A DNA stretch of 64,000 nucleotides from Scortum barcoo (GCA_023238725.1 CM041538.1:621182-685181), one strand, 5' to 3'; positions 1-11,612 are shown, numbered from the stretch's first letter. Notes: generated from the letters alone by a model not told the origin. Numbers and translations: made by a program.

Positions 1-299
1 TAAATGTGTGGTAAAGGTCCACTCACTGGAAATTGATACCCTACACAAGAGCCAAGTACAAGTTTTATTCTTCGTAAACTAACCAGTTATCCATTCTGCT
101 CTTTATTCTGACTTATTTTTTGCCTGACTGTCTGACCCTGAAGTGTGAAATTAACTTGTGAATGTATTCAAACGCCTGGCCTATGACTGGAAATTTGGCA
201 ACTATGGCAAATGCCAGCCACCTAATTAGCTACAAGGCCACCAACTGTATGGGAAAAAAAAAATTGTAGAGGTAAAAAATTTGACTTGTTGGAAAAGCC

Positions 300-358
300 C
301 ATCTGTGACCCTGTGTGTCAGGATAAAGCAGGTATAGAAAATGGATGGATGGATGGAA
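300..358 (+). repeat. LINE/SINE 3'-tail fragment ending in (GGAT)n
   Basis: A short stretch reads CAGGATAAAGCAGGTATAG followed by a run of GGAT units. The same ending closes the longer tail at 31937-32205, so this is probably a 5'-truncated scrap of that L2-like 3' end. No coding sequence is present. Confidence 0.55.
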
Positions 359-1894
359 AAGCCCATCTGATTAGGGGTTACAGGGTCCCAGTTTGGCTCC
401 AGTCAGGTCCAGGAAGTGCTATTGTCATCATCTCCCCTGACCTCTCCATGGATCTGTCCATCCATGTAAGGTCAGAGGGGAAGCAGGAAATAATCAAAGG
501 TGAAAAGGTTGATTGAGGTTGATGTTGTAAGATGTTTGTAAATTAACAAACTTATTCTAAATTAATGTCACTGATGTCAGTACTGTCACACCAAATCAGT
601 CAGTGCTGCAGTGATAACGGCCCACTGGCACCAAACCGAGAGGAAAGAAAGAGGAGTCTGGATACAAGGGCCAGAAGAGGAGAATGAGACACAAGCCACA
701 TGAAGAGTAGAGAAGTGAATGAGTTAGAAGTGAGTTGATAGAGAAAGAAAGAGGCAGAAAGAGAAATAGGTACTGGATGGAGATGTGGCATAGCTGTGAT
801 CAAAGGGTCATCAAAAAAGGTGTTTTCTGAGGTATGCAAAGAGTTTGAACTGTGAAGTGCTGAAAAAATTAAAAGCATTACTGCTTAATTAGTAGAGCAT
901 TATACTGTGCAGTTTTAGTTTTTTTTTTTTTTTTTTTTAATTATTTTGTGTATACTGGATTCATGTATGTTTTCCACAGATCCAATTTGGAGCCTGAAGA
1001 CTTGACAGGCACTGCTATATTAGAGCAGTTAAACTATAATGGTCGGGAAAAGGAAGAGTAACGTTCACTCTTGAATTTACATTTCTGTTGGATAACATTC
1101 ATATCCATTCTTCATGAGGATTTTCCCAGCTGGTTGCTTCCAGTACACACTCTAAAGGTAAGGCTATTACAGTTTTACATGTCACAAGAAATAACATATT
1201 TCTTACATAGAACACAGGAGACTAAACTGAAATGCCCGTGTAAAGACATTGTAATCTGTTGAGGGGTATGTGTAACATCACACTACTGGATGAGCCAGTA
1301 GATAGGAGAATAAGGTGGACTGATGATCCATAAATACTGCAACAGATGGATTTATACTGACATACTTTCTCAACTCAATTACAGATACAGCCTCACAGCG
1401 GAACCACAGCTGACCACCGGTGATCATCACTTTCTCATTCCTTTTGTTGTAACATGCCACCATGGTTGTGAAATGATAGTAACTAGTGACAGGAATTCAG
1501 TTTGTTTACCAAAACCCAGTAAATGTGTACTTTTGAGACCTCAAAATGACAATAAGTACTGCAACTCTGATAGTGTTTATACATCAAAAGTTAGTGTTAT
1601 AGTAGATCTAACCGGAGTATATGGGATATGTAGTATATACTAATATGAACATTTCTGATAATACTTGTGAGTTCTTGGAGACAAACAAATGAAAGTGGAA
1701 TACACCAGAGGGGAATAGTGGGAGAAATTGAGAAGCTCAAGTAGCTCAGAAGGAAGAGAAACAAACAAAGACCATGCTGCTTGACTACAACAACTCAATG
1801 TTTCATTAACCTTCCTGACCACTATCTTGCAAGTATGAGAACATGGTATCAGTGGAGAGTGATTATATTTTACTATGTGACACATAACACATCA
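359..1894. other. unique sequence, no gene seen
   Basis: AT-rich sequence with a 20-base T run at 919-938. The open frames here are short, lie on both strands and carry no recognisable domain. I see no splice-bounded exon chain and no repeat that I can name. Confidence 0.5.
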
Positions 1895-2236
1895 GGGACC
1901 AGGTATCGCAGACCCCAGGCTGTGCGGATGGGCAGCACCACATCCTCCACCCTGACTCTCAACACCGGCGCCCCCCAGGGCTGTGTGCTCAGCCCTCTGC
2001 TGTACTCCCTGTTCACGCATGACTGCGTGGCCACCCACAGCTCCAACACCATCGTCAAATTTGCTGACGACACAACCCTCATCGACCTGATCACCGATGA
2101 CGATGAGATGACCTACAGAGAGGAGGAACAGGCCCCCCTCTCCATCAACGGGACTACGGTGGAGAGAGTCAGCAGCTTCAGGTTCCTCGGGGTTTCCACA
2201 TCAGTGAGGGACCTTCACCTGGACTCATCACACTGA
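1895..2236 (+). pseudogene. CR1/L2-superfamily LINE reverse transcriptase fragment
   Basis: The frame carries GAPQGCVLSPLLYSL followed about 20 residues later by KFADDTTLIDLI. These are the conserved RT blocks around the YxDD-type active site (here FADD) of a CR1/L2-like non-LTR retrotransposon. Further on, FRFLGV marks the start of the thumb region. The stretch that normally lies between the EEE of the palm and APLSING is missing, which suggests an in-frame deletion of about 30 codons. Both ends stop abruptly in non-LINE sequence, and there is no endonuclease and no 3' tail. This is a dead 5'- and 3'-truncated copy. The assignment to RT is firm; the exact clade is inferred from general resemblance. 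Confidence 0.85.
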
Positions 2237-2919
2237 CTTTATCACAAAGACAGACAGTAACTAAAACGTAAATGTTTTTCTTATTTGTTTTTTTCATAAA
2301 AAATATGAAGCTAGGGGAAATTCAATCAGAAAGACTTACATTTTTCTCTATCTCTCCCTTCAATCACCTTTTTCTCTCTCTGTTCCTTTCTTCTGCTTTA
2401 ATCACTGATTGTGGGCATTCATCTTTTCTGTTTCACCAACCACATTTTTCCATGATCTCTATGAACCATTCATCTCACTGCCATCAATAAAAAAAACTTT
2501 CTTCTCTCTGCTGCTATCAGCTGTAATTTCAGTGAGAAATTCATATGAACCTCAACTTCAGTTCTCGTCACATCCTGCTGCCAGGGCTTCGCATCACACC
2601 CTTCCAGATCTCCAGCCATTCTCCTCACCTTTGCACCAACACCACTGTCTATTGTGTTTGTTTTGATAAAACAAACAAGAGGCAGGCAGTGGCTGCTCAC
2701 AGTTTGACACATTGTTGTGTTCGTCCTTCCCTCGTGTGAAAACATGCATGAAAAAGTTTTCTTTCACATCCTAACTTATAAGGAACAAGTAAACCACTTT
2801 TTCATTGATGCTACACAGTTCTCTAATCTTAATAAGGCTTGCTGAAATGACGCATGAATACCATGTCACTTATAATAGATGAGTGACAGGGTCAGGGTCA
2901 AGGGGACACCGATTCACAC
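2237..2919. other. unique sequence, no gene seen
   Basis: Pyrimidine-rich in its first third, then ordinary AT-rich DNA. Overlapping open frames of 60-90 codons occur on both strands without domains, so I do not call a gene. Confidence 0.45.
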
Positions 2920-3085
2920 TGTTTAAGAGGCAGGTCGTCAGTCTATCACCGGACTAACACATACAAACCCTAAATATATAGGCATTCACATTTAAATTTA
3001 CTTAAATGTATTTAGAATGCCCATGCCCAGTATGTCCTTGGAGTGTTGCATGTGATCAGAGCACCTGAGGGGAAACTCATAAAGC
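2920..3085 (-). repeat. decayed L2-like 3' tail, antisense
   Basis: Read on the minus strand, this matches in order the landmarks of the tail at 31937-32205: the pieces around GGACTGTGGGAGG, then the short CATT/ACAT block, then the GATAGACTGACGACCTG-like block. Many substitutions separate the two, so this is an old copy. Confidence 0.45.
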
Positions 3086-5882
3086 CAAGTAGTATTTGGG
3101 AGAACAAGCAAGTGTCCCAAAAGCCCATGCCTTGATGGATTAATTCCAGGGGCTTCTCTCTGTGAGGTGCCTATACCAACTTCCTGTATTTGATGTATGA
3201 TTAAAAAAGAAGTCTAGTTTGTCACAGATCTCTGCAGCACCAACTCTCAGTTTTGTGTCCTTAAGCTTCAGCGGTTTCAGCTCCAAATCCAATGTATGTG
3301 ATGGTGTCATTTGTTCACCACAACTATATACCTGTATACCTACCATATATACTGTAAGATAAATGATAAAAAGTATGCGTATTTAATCATCATTTGTAAG
3401 TCTGCTCAAATGAGTCTCTGGTGTTGTTCAGTCCATTGGCTGGCTGCGGTTCACCATTACAATAAGTTAGTATTACACACCATACAATAGATTTGGTGTG
3501 CATTGATTGCCTTGTTCCAAAATTGGTATTTTTGTGTGAGAATGTGTGTTTGTGTGTGTTATGAGTCATGCCCCACACCAGACAGCAAAAGTGGGTTGGT
3601 ACTTAGTAATAATGCCATATGTAGACATACACAAGGAGGGAACTTCAAGCCAGACACACAGATATCCTGTAATGGAAGTGTAAGCCCTTCCACACCACAG
3701 AGTGGACAGTATTTAGACCTGTGGCACCCACATACATTCCTCAACACTGACACTGGAACACACACATTTAGTTAGATCTGTGCTGCACTTGTGAAGAAAT
3801 AATCTTTTACTTCTATAATTCCATAACCATAAGTAAAAGGTGTTCTCACTGAAACTCATTCTGCCACCTTTAAAGAGCAGCAAATATTATAAAAATACTG
3901 TGAACGGAAATTAACCAGATGATATGACCACAAAGTGCCACACTGTTGCCACACTGTTGGCAAGCAACTTGGCCACCTGGGACTTGAACCCTTGACTTTT
4001 GTATCCCCAGAGAAAGTAAGTTACTCATAGTACCAAGAAGACAGGCTTTTTAACACCGTGTTACAATCTGAGGCAATGATATGACATGTGCATGTTTTTA
4101 AATTATTTTATTTATTTTTATTTTATATTATTTAAAATACTTACAACTCTCATAATGTTGGTGATAAAATTCAAAATCATTGAGCTGGTTAGGGGGTCTG
4201 TTTACCAAGGGTCATGAAAATTAACATTCAGTTTAAAAGGGGATGGGCTGTGGGTGGGTGAAATAATACTATATAATAAAATCATTTATGTGTTTTGTTT
4301 ACTAAATACAAGAAACAATTCCACCACAGCAGAAACAGGCTGTCTCCAAACTCAGGTCAAGGCAAAACAGTGCAACTTAATTCATTATTTACATCTCCAA
4401 ACATACCAGGATGGGTTAGGGTAAAATATAAATTAATATTCTCTGTTCTTCTACACATCTAAAAAGTTACATACACACACAGTCCAGGCCAAATCAAGGC
4501 CAAAATTCTGAAACTAAAAAAATAAGATTTGTTACTAACAAAAATTAAATCTGGAAACAAAGTCTACAGCTAAAGAAAATGAGACTTCAAATAGCAAAAT
4601 ATATATGAAAGTGAAAATTTTTTATAAAACTACTGTCTCGGATTTTGCTCTATAAAGATAGACCCATGTAGGGAAGTCTTTTTCTGGTGAGTTACTGCAG
4701 ATCATGCTGCACTTTATTGCTCCTTATATGTTTATTTCTTCTGGTGCAGAAAAAAAAAATGAAATAAGTGATAGTTTTGTGTCTATAGATCCTCTACTTT
4801 CCTCTTTCCTCTACTAAAACCCTGCACCTGTTTATTTTTGCATTCAGATCCTTTTTGATACATTAAAGTTAGGATCTGAAGCAGCTCCATTCAGAATGAA
4901 TTGGTAAGGGGCTGTGTGAATATTCACAATCTTGAAAGCACTGAGAGGTGGCACGGTGCTGGGATCAAAGAGACCGGCTCTTGTCTCCTGTTCAGTCAAG
5001 GCCTCCTGATGAAAAACACACTGGCTAACATTGTTTGTAGATTATAATACTGCTGTGGAGGATCTGGCCTTCCTGCTAAGCTACCAGTAGCTGCACACAC
5101 CTGTTACAACTGCACAGGAATGTGTTTGTTTTTACTGTTCTACCAGTAACCTCCCACTGAATACACAAGCAGTACTGAGAAGGCAACACTTCAGTGTAGT
5201 TTATATCCATAGCTACTAATGTAAAATGGGCCAACAGCTTTAACCTTTAGGAATGTTACGTGTCACTTGAATTTTCAAGAAGATTGAATACTTTGAATAA
5301 CTTAAAAACTATTATTGTGTATTACAGCTGAGAGAGAACATTGATTCTTTGGGATCCTGGCACACACACACACACACACATATGCATACATACACACAGG
5401 TATGAGGTAATTTTGTGAGTACATTATTTTTTAACATGTAATTGGTTAGCTTACAATCCAGAAGTAGACTGAGAAGTAGACAATTCTTTCGCTGTTGAAG
5501 AATTTCAAAAGATGCAGATGAAGTTTGAGTGCTACATTAAATGTTTAAGTTTGTAAATTGTAACTAAGTAGCACTCTATGTTTTTCATAACTTTCAGGAA
5601 ATAAAGTAATGGTATCATTTTTTGTCTCCATCTGTCATGTAAATACTCATGCCCTTTTGATTTACAATGGCAAGTCTGACATGGATGATTTGTGTGTGCA
5701 TCTGACATGACTCTTGTGTGTATCTGTGAGTGTGTGTTCCCACAGCTGGTGAACATTCCCAGACAGCAGGTGGAGTAGGGAGAGTGGGGCTACAGAAAAC
5801 AATTCCAACCATCAGCCTTGTTTAATAAAATCACTGCTTCTCTGAGGCTTAGATACCCCGACCAGTCTATCCATCTCACAAA
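3086..5882. other. unique AT-rich sequence, no gene seen
   Basis: Contains a strongly AT-rich patch at about 4096-4139 and a (CA)n run at 5361-5380. A stretch near 3985 resembles a tRNA B box on the minus strand but does not fold convincingly. No coding signal is supported. Confidence 0.45.
5361..5380. repeat. (CA)10 microsatellite
   Basis: Ten uninterrupted CA units followed by TATGCATACATACACACA. Confidence 0.95.
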
Positions 5883-5907
5883 ATACCAATACCAATACCA
5901 ATACCAA
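5883..5907. repeat. hexanucleotide repeat (ATACCA)n, about 4 units
   Basis: About four tandem copies of a 6-bp unit. Translated in one frame it gives a short YQYQYQ run, which is an artefact of the repeat. Confidence 0.85.
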
Positions 5908-6019
5908 TTGCCCTCCCAGTTTACCTCATTTTCTTTTATGTCAGTGCTTCTTCTGACGCTCTCTTACCTGTCCAACAGAACGTTTTTTATCTTCACACAT
6001 TTTGTTGTCGGCTGCTTTC

Positions 6020-6223
6020 ATATGTGGTGTACAACAGAAGATGATTCTTGATCCCACCTTGTTGTCTGTGTACAGTTCATCCTGTACAATACAAGATTTC
6101 CAAGTCCTTAAGCATGTTTTTGTTATATCACATTGGGACTTCAATCACACCTTGTTCACCTACCTCAATAAATCGGTTTGGTTTGGACTCCCGCTGGTCC
6201 AGAATTCTGCTGTAAGGCTTTAA
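6020..6223 (+). pseudogene. decayed LINE reverse transcriptase remnants (scrambled)
   Basis: Around 6025-6075 the translation CGVQQKMILDPTLLSVY resembles the LINE RT block GVPQGSxLGPxLFSLY with several substitutions. Shortly after, at about 6190-6215, LVQNSAVRL resembles the C-terminal LVQNAAARVL block that is intact in the L2 copy at 40725-43170. The sequence between them is far too short for an intact element, so large deletions have occurred. The fragments are old and identified by resemblance only. Confidence 0.5.
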
Positions 6224-6345
6224 TAAAAACACTTCAATGTCATTTGCAAAAACATTTTCATCATTTTTCCTCATTCATTTTACTCTCAACATGCAAGTAA
6301 TTACATGGTCAGATCTATTTAAATGATTTGTATGAGCTGCACCTC

Positions 6346-6367
6346 CTCAACTCAACTCAACTCAACT
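6346..6367. repeat. (CTCAA)n pentanucleotide repeat
   Basis: A little over four perfect tandem CTCAA units. Confidence 0.9.
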
Positions 6368-6436
6368 GAGTCTTCATACTCATTTGGGTCCTTTGACTTT
6401 CCCTTTTCATAATGCATTTTAACTCTTTTATTGCTT

Positions 6437-6553
6437 CTAGCTCTTACTGCAGCTTTTGATATGGTTAACCATGTGATTTTAAATGCACATGTTGAGCATT
6501 TTGTTGGCATATCAGGTACAGTTTTAGATTGGTTTTATTCCTGTCTTTCTTAA
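6437..6553 (+). pseudogene. LINE reverse transcriptase fragment (palm motif A region)
   Basis: The frame reads LALTAAFDMVNHVIL and continues to GISGTVLDWFYSCLS before a stop. This is the motif A block (AAFD, carrying a catalytic aspartate) and the following helix of an L2-like LINE RT; compare the equivalent block LSAAFDTVDHHILL in the element at 40725-43170. It lies 3' of the motif B remnant at about 6025, the reverse of normal order, so the locus is rearranged or holds two copies. Confidence 0.7.
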
Positions 6554-6561
6554 GGTAAATT

Positions 6562-6700
6562 CTAGATTCAAGATTCAAGATTTTATTATTATGTGCACAA
6601 CAATTACATGTAGTAGTCAATACAATATATAAATACTGTCAAATTACAAGGTATTGAATAGAGCAATTAAGTGAACTTTAACTCAATTTCTCAAAGTCTG
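6562..6700 (-). mobile_element. 3' tail of a Rex1-like LINE, antisense
   Basis: Read on the minus strand the sequence ends ATAATAAAATCTTGAATCTTGAATC, a poly(A)-signal-like AATAAA followed by a short tandem tail, as LINE 3' ends have. The body upstream is AT-rich and diverges quickly. Its 5' limit is uncertain. Confidence 0.45.
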
Positions 6701-7136
6701 TTCTAGTTTTTGTGTAAGACTGTGCTGTTCAGGTGAGCTGCGTTTTTAGGATTCCTGAGTTCTTCTGAATAGCCACATTCCATAAGAGGTAGATTCCCAC
6801 AAGCTGCAGCATATTTAGCATTTCTTCCACAGAGTTCTCATAGACTCACGCCGCCAGGACAACGCCGGAAGCATTACAAATCATCTTGCTGTCTGCATAG
6901 CAAGAGTACCTGTGGCTTAGACAGTAATGTACTCATGGCTTATCTGTCACTGAGATCATTATGCTTTATAAACGTCACCAGCTTATTGTGTGCAGTCCTT
7001 TGATGCCACAGCACCGTGTAAACATCCAAGACGTGCTCTTGTAACAGTGTTATTTAAGGTTAAAAGCAAGCAGTGAGGACTTTTGAGATGTTACACTTTT
7101 CTGAGGAGTGGTCCATTAATAATCAGTCATTAGTCA
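6701..7136. other. unique sequence, no gene seen
   Basis: No repeat, RNA gene or domain-bearing frame is recognised. Confidence 0.45.
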
Positions 7137-7140
7137 TTAA

Positions 7141-7365
7141 CCCTAGAACAATAACGTATCAGTTAGTGACCTCTAACGTTGGGTATATTTTACCCGATAT
7201 AAGAAATACTTCTCATAAAATATATAACTCATCAAAATCTATTCAACATACATTGTTTTCCCCTATGCAACGTCTGATTAAAAAAAGGTATCATGGGGGA
7301 CCCTATAAAAACTATAAAGACTACAATCGTGTGGGTGAAAATCACCCGACGTTAGTGTTCTAGGG
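7141..7365. mobile_element. piggyBac-type MITE, 225 bp
   Basis: The element is flanked by TTAA on both sides (7137-7140 and 7366-7369), the target site used by piggyBac transposons. Its ends are inverted copies: CCCTAGAACAATAACG on the left and, on the opposite strand, CCCTAGAACACTAACG on the right. The start CCCTAGAA is the piggyBac-family terminus. A second, inner inverted pair follows (AACGTTGGGTATATTTTACCC against AACGTCGGGTGATTTTCACCC). There is no transposase; a 96-codon open frame across it has no domain. It would need a source element elsewhere to move. Confidence 0.85.
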
Positions 7366-7369
7366 TTAA

Positions 7370-8798
7370 TGAAAATGTAAAGATAAAAAATCAATCCAAT
7401 CTTCCATATTTTAATTGGGTCCACACAAATATTTTTTCACATTCAGTAATGGATGGAAAATGTTTCATATCACAACACAGAAAGCTCCCTCCCCGTCCAC
7501 ATGGGCCTTTACTGTTAGCTTTTTCGCTAAAACAGTTGAAACAGAAGAGACAGCATGCTGGATTACCGCTGAGGAACTCTCAGTTCTGCAGTCAGAAAAC
7601 GTGTAGGACAAAACTTTTGTCCTGAACAAACAAGATGGCCCTGGATGTGCCAGCTCCTTATCCAATGGCAGTTATTCAATCAAAGTAATTTGAGAAAGCT
7701 AATGTGCAATACAATATACTTAATTTTTTTTTTAAAGAGTAAGCCTTATGTATCAGAGAAATCTGCTCTGCTGCTGGAGGAGCTTGGACTTTAGATGAGA
7801 TAAAGTTACCTAGTAACTGGACTGGCAATAACAAGAACAAAAATCTCAAAGTTGAAGTGATCATCAGTTTGAGGTGAAACTGTCATGCCATCAAAGTGAT
7901 CCATCAGGACAGACCTGATAAGTCTGATGAAACAGGACTGGACTTGCTCCAGTGAATAAAGACTTAAATAAGCATACACACCATAATTCCCTCGGTTGGC
8001 ACATTCCTACCAAGAAGATGTCAAGGTCTACCACTGTACCATTGTCATTCAAAGCTTTCAAACTTATCAAATAAGATATTTTGATAATACTATATAATCA
8101 CAGTAGGAAAACATTGAAAAATAAATACTTTATGTGTTTCCTTTATATTAATTGTGTTAATACAGCTAAAGTTGGCACAAATCACAACCCAATTACAGTA
8201 TAAAAGACAAGCTTTTAGAAGGAAAACGGAATATACAAATCCAATGTGATTGGCTAATGATGATGAATTAAAGTTACTAGATTTAGAATGACATCCCATC
8301 GCTAATTAAACAAGTCATACAGATAAGGTTGATGCTATGAATGCTATTTCAAAATTATAAACTAGAATTGCTGTCCCATGGTTGTATGACTTCCCTAACC
8401 AGTCAAATTGCAGTGTACATCTTTGTCTGTTAAGATTCATAAATGTGGTGATGACTCTGAAGAAATATGAATAAATAAAAGGGTATAGTGAGTAAGTGCA
8501 ATATTAAGCAAAATGAAAGTTATCAATATATTGTCTCCAGTAAATATTTGACAGTGAGAAACCTGTCTTTACTTGGGCACTATTTTTGTAAAGGAGTACA
8601 GAGGGCTGTCACATGATGCAATGGCAATCACCTGAAGCACAATATCTGCAAAACTAGTTTGTGGTGGATTACCAGAAGAATAGAAGGGAAAAGGGAATCC
8701 AGGGAAAAGGAGTGAAAAAGGGGGACTCATATAAGTGAACTTGGCATCCAAATACATAAATAATCGCCAAAAAAGTACTTTCCAGGACTATGACATGA
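7370..8798. other. unique sequence, no gene seen
   Basis: AT-rich DNA with short unrelated open frames on both strands. No repeat family or RNA gene recognised. Confidence 0.45.
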
Positions 8799-9068
8799 TT
8801 ATGATGTCACAGTGACGCTGACCTTTAAAAATCATTTCATCATTTTATCCTGTTAGATATTTATGTGAAATTTTATAGTAATTAGGGAATGAATTCTTGG
8901 GTTATGGCCAAAAATATGTTTTGTGAACACATGGTGTCCCTTATCTTTAACCACAAAATTCCAGTCAGTTCACCCCTGAGTCCAAGTGGAAATTTGTGCC
9001 AGATGTAATGAAATTCCCTGAGATAACACTTTCACCAGAATGATGGACAGCCTGAAAACATAATGTCT
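8799..9068 (-). repeat. dispersed fish repeat, antisense copy
   Basis: On the minus strand the right part reads CATTATGTTTTCAGGCTGTCC and, later, the CAAATTTCCACTTGGACTC landmark. The same order of landmarks is seen on the plus strand at 22519-22633. I recognise the pattern (a non-coding repeat with TTTGGCACAAA and CCACTTGGACT landmarks) as a common interspersed repeat in fish genomes, but I cannot name its family. Confidence 0.6.
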
Positions 9069-9309
9069 TTTGTATTTATTGTCTGTTTTTTAATCTCAGC
9101 TTCCAATTTTCAAACAAAGGTTCTATTTGCAACTTTAAGAAAATGCTGTTGATACCAGGGGCCATTAGGTCAACTGTGCTCGAAGGCGCACAAGAGCATC
9201 GGCCAAAACTGTGGATGTACATCAAAGTGCATAACAAACATAAAACTGAATGTGACTGGCAGGCATCATGTTGATAGATGATCTTTTATTTGTAACCCCG
9301 AAGCCACTC

Positions 9310-9850
9310 CAACAAAGGGATTCAAATGCAGGACTCAGAAGCAGAGGCAGGGTGGAGTTAAGAATATTTATTGTTTTTTACCGGGGAAAAAACAATAACT
9401 TCTTACCAGGTGGAATAGAAGTAGGAAACTGCCTGGTGATAGCAGAGGGTATGGAGAATGGCAGGGTGATAAGCCAGGCAGAGGAACCGAATGGGAGCTG
9501 GTTAGCAGGTAGGCAGGCAGACATCAGATGATCCACTGGGGTTGAAACAGAGATTGGGCTAAGGGTGCATAGTGGCAGGAAGACAGTCAGGGAGATGATT
9601 CACTATGGCGCACAGAGACAATGAATATTAGCCAGCCATTGAGGATATACTCATTGTACTGGAAACCCAAGTTCAGACTAATATAATCAGGCAAAGACAG
9701 GGTGGAGCACTGGGGTTGATATACTGCAGAGTGATGAACTTGATGAAAGCCAGGTGTGGGTGATCAGCAGCAATTAGGGAGCAGAAAGCCAGGAGCATCC
9801 CAACCACGCCATACTCACACACAGATAGACAGGAGCACAAGAGATACTAA
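9310..9850 (-). mobile_element. probable LTR fragment, antisense
   Basis: Read on the minus strand the order is: TGTGTGAGTATGGCGTGG, then ATCACCCACACCTGGC, then a TATA-like CAGTATATCAACCCC (about 9718-9733), then AATAAATATTC (about 9360-9370), then CTGCCTCTGCTTCTGAGTCC. This U3-TATA-polyA-U5 order is that of a fish gypsy-type LTR. I see no internal coding region and no clear target duplication. A perfect 12-bp inverted repeat lies at 9368-9398. Classification is by resemblance. Confidence 0.5.
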
Positions 9851-10629
9851 CAATAACTGATAAGGTTGCAAGTTGCAATCAATTGAATACCCCTTCCCTC
9901 AACTGTCCCTTTCTAAGCCTGTAAGAAAACCTATGGTGGCCTTCAGGTTCATTCATGCTAGGCTTGTACTGATTGCCGAGTGTATGCATTGACAATTAAA
10001 GCAATGACTGATGATTGGTTTACAACAAGGTGTTATACACTAATGAAAACATTATTATAAATATTATATTCCTTGAAAATAGATTGCCCTAAATCTTGCA
10101 TACTGCTGTTTTAAAATATCAAATTTATAAACTATTCCTGTTTCTGAGTAAATGCAAGGAGAGCAACTTTTCATGCAGTGGCATAATCATTAACTACTGA
10201 ACATGAAAGTCAGCCTCTCTTCACATTGCTAGCAGACAGCTCTGCCGGATGGAGGGTAGGCAGCAGCTCCAGAGACAGACCTTTACTTAATGACTGTAGC
10301 ACCAGGGGTCCAATACCATGCCACCTCAACTCTGTGTGTTGTAACTCGTCTTGTCTGATTCCACACATCTGACCTGGAGACGAGAATAAGGAATACTACA
10401 GACTGACAGAAATAGCTTCTTCTCTTCCTGCTGCTGGTCTTGTTTGGTAGAAATAATCTACCAAACACAACACAAACACAAATTACACTTGTACATAGTT
10501 AAGATTAAGTTACGTTTATTTATTTATTTTACCTTTGAGCTGTTTTATCTCTATTTTATTTATATTTTTCTACCTTTTGTGTTACTGTCTGTTCTTTGAA
10601 TTCTGGTTACTTATTGAGAGTGTGCTGAA
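9851..10629. other. no gene identified; may include LINE 3' body
   Basis: The last few hundred bases precede a clear LINE tail at 10630-10703 and may belong to that element, but I could not match a coding block. A minus-strand frame here lacks a domain. Confidence 0.35.
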
Positions 10630-10703
10630 AAAACAAATTCCTTCCTCAAAAACCTTGTATGTGTACACATACCTGGCCAATAAAGCTGATTCTGATTCTG
10701 ATA
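10630..10703 (+). mobile_element. LINE 3' end with AATAAA and tandem tail
   Basis: The sequence ACATACCTGGCCAATAAAGC is followed by GATTCTGATTCTGATA. An AATAAA just before a short tandem tail is the usual 3' terminus of fish Rex/CR1-like LINEs. Confidence 0.6.
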
Positions 10704-11340
10704 TGGAATCAGCTGTGACAGTTTGACCACAACTGCCCACAATCTAAAATGTAAACCGCTAACAATAATTATAAATAATCTTTTCATTTTTCTCATTTGC
10801 TTATCACCATCACCATTTACTTTACTTTTTACAATTATCACTTCTTCCCTTGCTGACTTGTGTCTGCAATAGCTCCTGAGTGGTTGGAGCTGGGATGAGA
10901 CAGTACTCCATGTTGATCTTTGGTCTTTGGTCTCATGGTTGTTAGTCGAAGCGAGCTGTGCCCTGAGGACATGTTTTCTTGTTATTACCCTTTGGACGAT
11001 CTGTCCAACATAACACTGATCTGAATTCAACCACATAATGGAGGTGTGATTCTTCACTGGCCTTATGATTCAATAATGATTCACCTGTATATGATTCAAA
11101 CACACAAATGAATAAAATGAATGAATTAATGAATTATCAATAAAAGTAATGTTGGCCAAACATTCACCCACTATTCAATACATAACAGTGACACCGAACA
11201 CAGCTGGGTCTGTTACACCACAGTTAGTTTAGAAAAGTACACAATCATGTTCTTACTGATCTGAGAGTGGTTAGCCAACAGTACTGGACAGGTTGGGATG
11301 TGCTGATGATGTAGTTAAAGAACCTGCCTGATTTCTGCAA
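10704..11340. repeat. dispersed repeat, contiguous copy
   Basis: Two other places in the window repeat parts of this stretch on the same strand. The part 10704-10862 (landmark AGTTTGACCACAACTGC) recurs at 49056-49195. The part 10907-11340 (landmark GTTAAAGAACCTGCCTGATT) recurs at 32306-32672. The homology in the second pair stops exactly after CCTGATTTCTGC in both copies, giving a sharp 3' boundary. No coding potential or terminal repeat identifies the family. Confidence 0.75.
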
Positions 11341-11459
11341 TAAAACATACAGTACATCATTAGTCAGCTTGCTCTAAAATGATAAATAAATCTAATCTCT
11401 AAGATTATCTTCCTAATATTTTACACTTTATATTTTTAATTAATTGACATTAGTTTGTA

Positions 11460-11612
11460 AAATTCGGTTTTCACTTTGACACGAAAAAGCTTTTTTTTTT
11501 TTTGCAAATTCTTGTCAAAAAAGCCAAATTATATTGACCATGATTTCATGTATAAAAGCAACAAAAAGGATAAACATCCAAGGGGGGTGAATACTTTTTA
11601 TAGGCATTGCAG
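11460..11612. mobile_element. solitary end of a Tc1-type transposon
   Basis: The sequence CCAAGGGGGGTGAATACTTT, followed by a GGCATTGC-like end, resembles the terminal part of some Tc1-type inverted repeats. No partner end or transposase was found nearby, so this is an orphan fragment at best. Confidence 0.4.

Noticed and set aside
3958..4035. tRNA B-box-like sequence on the minus strand (GGTTCAAGTCC)
   Set aside because: The T stem has only three good pairs, no convincing A box or acceptor stem is found, and no SINE body follows.
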